Below are positions 6,856 through 12,795 of a stretch of DNA of 12,795 nucleotides, one piece after another. A program made the translations under genes and the position numbers. Numbering within the stretch: the first letter of the stretch is position 1; each line of letters opens with the position of its first letter. The stretch is from positions 1-12,795 of the forward strand of contig CAIKBP010000031.1 of the NCBI GenBank assembly GCA_903825695.1. The letters run 5' to 3'. The notes under the pieces are model-generated. The model was not told the origin of the DNA, made no database searches, and was given only the letters and a program-made list of their open reading frames with translations. The DNA comes from an uncultured Verrucomicrobiota bacterium. GTDB taxonomy: Bacteria > Verrucomicrobiota > Verrucomicrobiia > Palsa-1439.

Positions 6856-9312
6856 CTAGGGCTGCAATTGCGGGGACTTGACCTTCTCGGCGGCGTCACC
6901 AAGCGGGTGGTTGGTCTCAGTCTTGCCAATCTTTTGGGCAGGAGCCGCCTTGTCGGTGCGGTTTGTATCGTCACTCTTGAACAGTTTGTCCAGTCCCAGT
7001 TCCTCTCCCACTTTCATAATCTTGCTGCGGCGGCGCGCCTCGGCCACGGCTTCGGCGTCGTTCCGCAACACGGTCGGGCGGATAAACACGATCAACTCAG
7101 TACGTATCTTGCTGCTTTGTTTGGTCTTAAACAATTGGCCAAGGAGAGGGATATCGCCGAAAAACGGCACTTTGGTTTCAGCGACGCCTTTTTGTTCCTT
7201 GATCAAACCACCCAGCACGATCGTACTCTGGTCTTTCACAGTCACCGACGACTTGGCTTCACGCGTCGTGATGATTGGCTGCGAGTTGCCGCTGATGGTG
7301 ACCGTGCCGCCGATGTCATTGACCTTTTGGTCGATGTCCATCGTGACGTAACCATCGGGGTTGATGCGCGGCGTGACTGCCAGTTCGATAGCAATGTCTT
7401 TGTACTCGACGTTCGATTGCAGCCCGTTGGCCGTCCCGTTACTCGTGGTTACGGTGGAATAGCCCGACAGTTGCGAGGTGATGATGGGGACCGACTCGCC
7501 GACTTTGATGGTGCCCTCCTTGTTGTCTAGCGTCTGGATGATCGGCGTGGACAGCACCTTGAAATTCGAGCTGCTGGCCAACAAGTGCAAGGCAACATCC
7601 AGCTTGAGATTCCGGAACGTGGCGTAATACGTCAGGGCGCTCGACAGCGTCGCGCCGACAGGCGTGGATCCTGCAGGCAAGCCTGACAAATTTTGCGGGT
7701 TCGGAATCGGGTTGCCGCTGCTGTCGGTGGCGGTGGCGGTGCCGCCGAACATACTGACCTGACCTTCCTTGAGCAGCCGCTTGAGGATGTTGACTCCGAT
7801 ATCCAATTCGTTATCCAACGTCACTTCACCGATGACAACTTCGATGAGCACCTGCGAGACTGCCGTATCGACACTGTGAATCAATTCTTCGATGCGTGCC
7901 ATATCTTCCTTTGTGGCCATCACCAACAGCGAATTGGTGCGCGGATCGGGCAAAACCCGCACGCCTTCGGCATACTGCAGTAAGCCGGCGCCCGCTGCTG
8001 CGCCTCCGCCAGACGATGCTCCGCCCGTGACGACCGTTGGCGGCGGCGGTCGCGTGCTGCTGCTGCTACTACCACTGCTGCTACTGCTGCTGCTTGATGA
8101 ACTGCTGGATTTGCGCGCCGTCATCGACAACGACCCGCCAGTGATGAGCGAGTTCAGCAACGAGGCAACGTCCTGCGCGTCGGCGAAGTTAAGCGAAATT
8201 ACCCTGGTGATGACATCCGGTTCGATCTTGGCATCCAGCTCCGCAATCATCTGGTCGAAGAACGATAGGTTCGACGGGCGCGTAAACACAAAGATCTTAT
8301 TGGTGCGTTCGTCGGGCGTGATGATGGCCTTGCCTTCGAGAACCATGTCCTCAGCGGGGGTCCCGGCAGCGGCTGGAGCACCAGCCCTCTGCGGAGCTAA
8401 AGACCGGATGGCAGGCTGCGCCGCCGCCCCGGATTGGGCTGCGCTGGAACCGGCACGAGCGCCCAACTGCTGGGCTTCTTGGAGAATGGTTTGTAGCCGT
8501 TGCACCACATCGGCCGCCTTTGCATGAAATAGCGTGTATATCTTCGTCTCCATACGCAGTGCCGATGGCTGGTCAACGTACTTTAAAATCTCGAGCATCT
8601 GGTGAATATTGGCCCCCGTCTCCGTAATCAGGATGCTGTTGGATTTGAGCAACGGCAGCAGCTTGCCGTACGGATGGATGTATAATCCCAGCGCGGCAAC
8701 CGCTTCTTGTGCGTCGGCGTACTTGAGCGGAAGCACCTGTGTGACAAGCATGTCGCCCGGTGGCAAAGCGCCGCCAACTTGCGGCCCTTCCTGCGGCCCT
8801 GCGGCGTTCTGAACCACCTTCAGGAACTTGTCGCCCTGCGGCAGCACGGCAATGCCGTTCAGCGCCAGCACGGTGTCCAATGCCTGGATCGCTTCCTCCA
8901 ATGTCAGATTCGTCTGGCTGCGGAAGGTGATGTTGCCGGCGAGATTCGGCGCGGTGATGATGGAACGATTGGTAAGCCGTGCGTAATAATCCAGCACCGC
9001 GGTTACGGGCGCATTCTGGAACTCGATGATATCCAGTTTGGGTTTCGGTGGCGAAATCGCCGTTACCGGCGGCATCGTCGTGATTGCGGGCCCGACGGGG
9101 ATCGAGGGAACGCTGGCAACGGGCACCTGGGTAGCCACGTTGGAAGTTGAGGGAACTTCGGGAGCTGGTGGCACAGGCGCGACTTGTTCCACCTCTTCGA
9201 CCGTGGAGGTATCACCTTCGTTCTGTGACCATGCGACAGGGGTTTGCCAGACGCACACCAATGCGCCCAGTATAAAGGCCGAAACTAAACCTGCTGGTTG
9301 ATTGAATTTCAC
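6856..9312 (-). CDS. gspD: T2SS outer-membrane secretin GspD
   Basis: GspD forms the multimeric outer-membrane channel through which folded proteins leave the periplasm. It has 818 residues, longer than many family members. In order it shows a signal peptide (about 1-29); a Pro/Val-rich linker (41-90); N0 (about 93-168); N1 (188-247); N2 (253-360) with an Ala/Gly-rich insert at 283-322; N3 (365-476) interrupted by a Ser tract and Gly/Ala-rich stretch (401-443); and the secretin beta-domain (480-750). The hallmark VPFFGDIPLLGQLFK lies at 715-729, and a charged tail of about 68 residues follows the barrel. The start is a GTG in a GTGA overlap with the gspC-like stop, with GGAGG six bases upstream, so it is well supported. 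No pilotin gene is visible. Family assignment is secure; N-domain boundaries are approximate. Confidence 0.97.
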   Translation of the reverse strand: MKFNQPAGLVSAFILGALVCVWQTPVAWSQNEGDTSTVEEVEQVAPVPPAPEVPSTSNVATQVPVASVPSIPVGPAITTMPPVTAISPPKPKLDIIEFQNAPVTAVLDYYARLTNRSIITAPNLAGNITFRSQTNLTLEEAIQALDTVLALNGIAVLPQGDKFLKVVQNAAGPQEGPQVGGALPPGDMLVTQVLPLKYADAQEAVAALGLYIHPYGKLLPLLKSNSILITETGANIHQMLEILKYVDQPSALRMETKIYTLFHAKAADVVQRLQTILQEAQQLGARAGSSAAQSGAAAQPAIRSLAPQRAGAPAAAGTPAEDMVLEGKAIITPDERTNKIFVFTRPSNLSFFDQMIAELDAKIEPDVITRVISLNFADAQDVASLLNSLITGGSLSMTARKSSSSSSSSSSSSGSSSSSTRPPPPTVVTGGASSGGGAAAGAGLLQYAEGVRVLPDPRTNSLLVMATKEDMARIEELIHSVDTAVSQVLIEVVIGEVTLDNELDIGVNILKRLLKEGQVSMFGGTATATDSSGNPIPNPQNLSGLPAGSTPVGATLSSALTYYATFRNLKLDVALHLLASSSNFKVLSTPIIQTLDNKEGTIKVGESVPIITSQLSGYSTVTTSNGTANGLQSNVEYKDIAIELAVTPRINPDGYVTMDIDQKVNDIGGTVTISGNSQPIITTREAKSSVTVKDQSTIVLGGLIKEQKGVAETKVPFFGDIPLLGQLFKTKQSSKIRTELIVFIRPTVLRNDAEAVAEARRRSKIMKVGEELGLDKLFKSDDTNRTDKAAPAQKIGKTETNHPLGDAAEKVKSPQLQP
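8056..8109 (-). repeat. Serine-tract trinucleotide repeat inside gspD
   Basis: The region encodes 12 serines, one glycine and 5 serines (GspD residues 402-419). Most codons are AGC or AGT, so the plus strand reads as an imperfect GCT/ACT repeat. It sits in a loop of the N3 domain. Such repeats can change length by slippage in steps of one codon without breaking the frame. Confidence 0.9.
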
Positions 9313-9794
9313 TCGTTTCCTCCACGTCGGAATGGGATGCGTCGTTGCACTGGTTGTGCGCGTGTGAATGTTCCCGGCGCAGGCGCAGCAGCTGGCGGTA
9401 GATTGCCTCCACGCGCCTGATACAACAACGTGGCGACCTCCAACCCTTGCTGCAACACCAGCTTGGCCGGCGACTGTTCTACCTTCACTACCTTGGTGGA
9501 ATCAATCGTCTCGCCCTCCGCTTTGAAGTAAATGCGGTTGTTGCGCTCCTTGTCCTCAATGATCGCGAGCGGACGGTTGTCCTCGGTGGTGCTTACAACC
9601 CCCACGAATACGTACCGGGCCGCGAAGCTGGGTTGTGCCGCGGCCGCCGCGCCTGTCGCTGTACAGAACGGTGCGCGATCGGTAATCACTTTGTATCGGC
9701 TGAAGTCATGCGCTTCATCGGTGGCGCCAATCGCTGGCGCAGCCAACGCCACTGCAATTGTGGCCATCCCGATCATTCCGCGTCTGTGCGTCAC
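9309..9794 (-). CDS. gspC: Short GspC-like protein: signal-like N-terminus plus HR domain, no PDZ
   Basis: GspC normally links the inner-membrane platform to the secretin N0 domain through its periplasmic HR region. This protein has 161 residues from GTG 9794. It has a hydrophobic N-terminus (about 5-24) ending AIGA, followed by a hydrophilic stretch, so it looks like a signal peptide or a weak membrane anchor. Residues about 31-126 resemble the HR fold: YKVITDRAPF (34-43), VFVGVV (62-67), PLAIIEDKERNNRIYF (75-90), GETI (94-97) and KLVLQQG (111-117). The tail is Pro/Ala-rich and ends in basic residues. There is no PDZ domain, and standard GspC is much longer. The GTG overlaps the gspM stop as GTGA, with GGAGG at 9805-9809; an ATG at 9857 is open but would overlap gspM by 67 bases. 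A PilP-like role is the alternative. The gene position next to gspD supports GspC. Confidence 0.72.
   Translation of the reverse strand: MTHRRGMIGMATIAVALAAPAIGATDEAHDFSRYKVITDRAPFCTATGAAAAAQPSFAARYVFVGVVSTTEDNRPLAIIEDKERNNRIYFKAEGETIDSTKVVKVEQSPAKLVLQQGLEVATLLYQARGGNLPPAAAPAPGTFTRAQPVQRRIPFRRGGNE
9319..9323 (-). promoter_or_regulatory. Strong ribosome binding site for gspD
   Basis: GGAGG on the minus strand stands six bases before the GTG start of gspD. It decides that start although the codon is not ATG and overlaps the upstream stop. The site lies inside the last codons of the gspC-like gene. Confidence 0.8.
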
Positions 9795-10330
9795 GTCCCC
9801 AATCCCTCCATCTTGCCAGACAGCGCGCGAATTTGAATGTCGCAACGCAGGATGCACGAACTGTCCGGACGCGGCGCAATCTGCAGCAGTTCGACGTTCA
9901 TCGACCCCGCGCCAGTCTGCAGAACGTACAGGAATTTCACAAGCGATTCTGTGGTTGCCTCAAACGTGCACTTGACCGGTAGCTCACGATACACATCCTT
10001 TTCTACGCTGCGCAATTCGCTGCTATTGATGATCGCCACACCGGCACGCGAACCAACTTCCTGAACTTTCTTGAGCACGTCGGTCGGGCTGGAGAATCTT
10101 TCGCTCGCGTTACCGAGGCTCCCGCGCAACACGTCGTACTGTTGCCGCCATCCAGGCGCGTGGGCTATGGTGGTCCGGACCATCTGCAACTCGCTACGCT
10201 GCACGGTGATTTGACCACGCAGCGATGTCCAAGCCTTGGTCAGCGGCAGGATGAGCAGATAACTCATGCCACCCACCAGCAGAGCTATGGTCGTCACCAA
10301 CAAAATCCGTTCTCGTTTGTTCAGCGCCAT
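9791..10330 (-). CDS. gspM: GspM/PilO-like inner-membrane platform protein
   Basis: GspM pairs with GspL in the T2SS inner-membrane platform, as PilO pairs with PilN in pili. The 179-residue protein has a short basic cytoplasmic tip (LNKRER, 3-8), one transmembrane helix (about 9-30), a predicted coiled coil (about 33-75) and a ferredoxin-like periplasmic domain (about 82-170) with a KFLYVLQ helix (132-138) and strands around VELLQIAP (146-153). This is the family's usual architecture, though sequence motifs in GspM are weak, so the call rests on layout and on the neighbours. The ATG at 10330 begins seven bases after the gspL stop. Its own stop forms a GTGA overlap with the next gene. It may belong to the PilO-like GspM subtype. 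Confidence 0.82.
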   Translation of the reverse strand: MALNKRERILLVTTIALLVGGMSYLLILPLTKAWTSLRGQITVQRSELQMVRTTIAHAPGWRQQYDVLRGSLGNASERFSSPTDVLKKVQEVGSRAGVAIINSSELRSVEKDVYRELPVKCTFEATTESLVKFLYVLQTGAGSMNVELLQIAPRPDSSCILRCDIQIRALSGKMEGLGT

Positions 10331-10337
10331 TGTTACA

Positions 10338-11804
10338 TCACCGGGAAACGCTTGTCATCCCGCCTGCAGCGGGCTGTAGAGTACAAAGAATCTCAAACCG
10401 GGTCAAGCCGTTCGCGGGATCCGTGCGGACGCCTTTGTTTTCCACTTTCGAAAACAAACCGCTTTTTTCCAGTTGCCCGGCGAAATCGAGCGCGGCCTTG
10501 GCCGATTGCGCCTGTCCGCGCAATGTCAGCGCTTGGTCCTTGCGAAAAACCAGCGAATTAAAATACAAACCTTCTGGCTTCAACGCGCTAACCTCGCGCA
10601 GGACTTCCAACGCCGAATACTTCGTGTCGAGTTGCTTCTGCATAGCCACCAATTCGGCGTGCAATTGCTTTCCCTTGGCATATTGCTCTTGCATCGAACC
10701 AATCTGGCTCTGCAGATTGTGCAGCTCCGCCTTCCGCAACGCCAGCAGCGTCAGAAACAATGCAAGCACGGCCAGGTAGGCCGCTGCCAGCGCAATCGCA
10801 CCGCGTATGAGGCTTAGCCGCAACCGAACGCTCCGCCTGCGCAGGTGCCATTCATTTGGCAGCAGATTCAGCCGCGGCCGGTCGGCCGCGCCGCCCAGGC
10901 ACAAACTCAAAGCAGGCGATGGAACGGCGCCATCGCGAAGACACTCTGCCGGCAGTCCGCAGCAGTCGACGAGCGCGGTTGTCGCGTCGGCCACGTTCTC
11001 GTGGAGCGCTATGAGGGTCGCGCGACCGCGCGAACAGTGTGATGTGACAGTTTCCGCCGCAACCAGTGTGCGCTGCAACTCTTCGCGCGCCGCCGTCTGG
11101 CCCTCGATCGTGCTCAACATTTCCCCGCTGAGGAGGAGCGAGCGCACCACCACCGGCTGCATTTGACGATAAACCACCAAGTGCGTTGCCGCCGTGCCGA
11201 ACAGGACAACGACGTTCAAGTTGTCATCGATCGGCACCAACTGGCGCAGACATAGCGCTCGGAACATGGCTAGCGCGTCCACCGTGACAATTTCAGCGGG
11301 CAGCCCGGCGGCCTCCAGCGCCGCGACGCGCTCGTTGACCGCCGCCTTGCGGGCGATTGCCACCAGCACGCGGCTCCGTCCATCAGCCACGTCGAGCGGC
11401 TCGAAACCATATGCGATTTCCTCGGTCGGCAATGGACTAAGATTGTCGATTTGCAGGTCGAGCATCTGCCGTAATTCAGTTGGATCCGTCGTTGGTACCA
11501 ACAACGTTTCACATAGCACGTCCTCACAACCGATGGCAGTGATGATTTGTCGCTCACGCGGATCGAATTGCTGTCGCAGCTTTTCCGCCGCGGTCTGCCA
11601 CTGCAACAACGGCGGTGTCGCCTTGCCGTTCTCCCGTGGTTGGGTGGCGGGCATTGTCGCCGTGGCTTGCTGCGAGACGCCGATCTCGGCACCTGTGAGA
11701 TCCGCCACCGCCAGTTGCAGCACGCCATCGCCAAAGAAGAATCCCGCCCGCGCCCGCGGGCCGTGCAACCGGGTCAAACGCCGGGCTGTGCGAAACGGAT
11801 TCAC
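10338..11804 (-). CDS. gspL: GspL-like protein with PilM-like and PilN-like halves
   Basis: GspL couples the cytoplasmic ATPase to the inner-membrane platform. From the chosen GTG the protein has 488 residues. Residues about 20-300 form a PilM-like actin fold, with LRQMLDLQIDNLSPLPTEEI (111-130) as in PilM/GspL. LNLLPNEW (312-319) is a PilN-type signature just before the membrane. One transmembrane helix lies at about 332-355, a coiled coil at 357-397 and a ferredoxin-like periplasmic domain at 410-480. The glycine-rich nucleotide sites look degenerate: GFFFGDG (21-27) and VVVLFGTAAT (198-207) lack the usual GID/VDIG-type aspartates. An ATG at 11828 is also in frame, but it lacks a ribosome site and would overlap gspK by 28 bases. 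GTG 11804 has AAGGAGG three bases away and forms GTGA with the gspK stop. Confidence 0.85.
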   Translation of the reverse strand: MNPFRTARRLTRLHGPRARAGFFFGDGVLQLAVADLTGAEIGVSQQATATMPATQPRENGKATPPLLQWQTAAEKLRQQFDPRERQIITAIGCEDVLCETLLVPTTDPTELRQMLDLQIDNLSPLPTEEIAYGFEPLDVADGRSRVLVAIARKAAVNERVAALEAAGLPAEIVTVDALAMFRALCLRQLVPIDDNLNVVVLFGTAATHLVVYRQMQPVVVRSLLLSGEMLSTIEGQTAAREELQRTLVAAETVTSHCSRGRATLIALHENVADATTALVDCCGLPAECLRDGAVPSPALSLCLGGAADRPRLNLLPNEWHLRRRSVRLRLSLIRGAIALAAAYLAVLALFLTLLALRKAELHNLQSQIGSMQEQYAKGKQLHAELVAMQKQLDTKYSALEVLREVSALKPEGLYFNSLVFRKDQALTLRGQAQSAKAALDFAGQLEKSGLFSKVENKGVRTDPANGLTRFEILCTLQPAAGGMTSVSR

Positions 11805-12795
11805 AAGCCTCCTTGCTGTTCGCGCCATGCGACCGTGGAGACGTTGCCGCCTTGGCGTTGCATGCTGGCGACGATGGTGTACTTGGCGCCACCGACTTCA
11901 CCGGTGGACTTAATGGTGAAGAAAGTGGAGGTCACGGTGACGCGCGAACGAATAAGCTGCTGTAATTCGCCTGGCATGGAACCGAGCAGTTGCATGAAAT
12001 TGTCAACGGAAGAGAACGGCATGTCATCTTCGGTGCCCGGAAGACGGTCGGGACCGTCGCGGCGCGCAAGGATGATTTCGAGTTGCGCGTCGCTGAGTTC
12101 GAGCGCGGCTTGGAGTGCGATGGGCGTGGCGGTGTTCACGTTGATTTGCCCCTCTGAAATGGTGGTAACGAGGCCGGCCAGCCCGGGCCGCACCGGCTCT
12201 TCGTCTTTGGCGGGCGCGCCGTAGAACAGTTTGGGGGTTACGCCGCGCACGAGGAGTAGTTCTTCGACGCGGTCCATCGGGCCGTTCTTGCAGCGATACG
12301 GCGGATTGAGCGCAGAGTAATAGTCGGTCTTGGCGCCGTTCAAACGGTGCAGGTCGCCCGGTTCCATCCAGTCCAGGATCGAATCGACGATGACGTCCTC
12401 ATCGGAAGCTTCTACGCCGAGCAGTGTGAACAACTTATGAAGCTGTCCAAGTGTGGCCGAGTTGATCGGCAACTTGCTTTCCTCGTCAATGACCTTCACG
12501 TTATATATCCCGTCGCCCAGCGCGTGATCCACGTACCAAGTGTCGTTGCTGGCCCAATCCTGTCGCAGAGTGTCAATGCCGGCCTCCATGGCCGGGCGTT
12601 TGTTAAGCTGCAACTGCATTCGTGCGACCTCGACGCCCGCCCGCGCCAGCATCTCCGCCTTCAATTCCTTGCGGCCGTAGGACGCCACCTCCGTCTCAAC
12701 GTACATGGTGAAAGCAAATCCGCCAATCATCAAGGATAAAACCATGATGACCCATAGCACGACGATCAATGCCACACCATTATGTAGGCGCGAGC
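11801..12795 (-). CDS. gspK: GspK minor pseudopilin, N-terminus cut by window edge
   Basis: GspK is the large minor pseudopilin that caps the T2SS pseudopilus with GspI and GspJ. About 331 residues are visible, running on through the right edge. The frame stays open past the GTG at 12775: the upstream codons read SRLHNG, followed by VALIVVLWVIM. This is a class III signal sequence with cleavage expected after Gly, and the GTG encodes Val+1 of the mature protein, so it is not a start. As usual for GspK, the +5 residue is not Glu. Further in are INSATLGQL, the acidic VDSILDWMEPGD followed by RLNGAKTDYY (metal-binding-like region), the VEELLLVRGV helix and INVNTATP. The TGA stop overlaps gspL. 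The true start and the expected gspG-J neighbours lie outside the window. Confidence 0.92.
   Translation of the reverse strand, partial: SRLHNGVALIVVLWVIMVLSLMIGGFAFTMYVETEVASYGRKELKAEMLARAGVEVARMQLQLNKRPAMEAGIDTLRQDWASNDTWYVDHALGDGIYNVKVIDEESKLPINSATLGQLHKLFTLLGVEASDEDVIVDSILDWMEPGDLHRLNGAKTDYYSALNPPYRCKNGPMDRVEELLLVRGVTPKLFYGAPAKDEEPVRPGLAGLVTTISEGQINVNTATPIALQAALELSDAQLEIILARRDGPDRLPGTEDDMPFSSVDNFMQLLGSMPGELQQLIRSRVTVTSTFFTIKSTGEVGGAKYTIVASMQRQGGNVSTVAWREQQGGL
11808..11814 (-). promoter_or_regulatory. Shine-Dalgarno before gspL
   Basis: AAGGAGG on the minus strand lies within the last codons of gspK, three bases before the proposed GTG start of gspL. It is a perfect match to the anti-SD sequence, but the spacing is short. 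It supports GTG 11804 over ATG 11828, which has no such site, and fits coupling to gspK termination. Confidence 0.6.

Noticed and set aside
7892..8527. Plus-strand open frame with a leucine run opposite gspD
   Set aside because: The leucine run is the complement of the serine tract read in another frame. It is not a membrane protein gene.

Overview
The window is moderately GC-rich, gene-dense bacterial DNA with very short intergenic gaps. It holds two blocks. The first is part of a type II secretion system (T2SS) of unusual build. The second is a set of housekeeping genes: accD, folC, a comF-family gene, hisH and hisA. No RNA gene, CRISPR array, transposase or phage gene is visible, and no stretch over about 80 bases lacks a gene. 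The gsp genes have divergent sequences and a permuted order, with a fused PilM/PilN-like GspL. A Gram-negative bacterium far from Proteobacteria, perhaps in the Verrucomicrobiota/PVC group, fits best. That placement is inference from gene style and was not tested.

Layout from left to right. Positions 1-808 (minus) hold the 5' two thirds or so of a GspE/PilB-type secretion ATPase whose C-terminus lies beyond the left edge. Positions 882-2258 (plus) encode a 12-helix MFS transporter, divergent from gspE. Positions 2324-2938 and 2983-3714 (plus) are hisH and hisA; hisF does not follow. From 3794 to the right edge everything is on the minus strand. In transcription order this is gspK (cut by the right edge), gspL, gspM, a gspC-like gene, gspD, comF family, accD and folC.

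The gsp run K-L-M-C-D is tightly packed. Three of its four junctions (K/L, M/C, C/D) are four-base GTGA overlaps, in which a GTG start shares bases with the upstream TGA stop. This points to translational coupling. It also resets the likely starts of gspL and gspC to positions 11804 and 9794. K, L, M, C and D would supply the pseudopilus tip, the inner-membrane platform, the periplasmic linker and the outer-membrane secretin. The separately encoded ATPase would power it.

The apparatus departs from the textbook T2SS in several ways. The gene order is permuted. GspC is reduced to a signal-like N-terminus plus the HR region, with no PDZ domain. GspE cannot carry the N1 domain because an in-frame stop lies just upstream. 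The actin-like half of GspL seems to have lost acidic nucleotide-site residues. GspD carries three low-complexity insertions, one a serine tract encoded by a trinucleotide-rich repeat. I see no wholly new system here; the divergent T2SS is the part most worth a second look.
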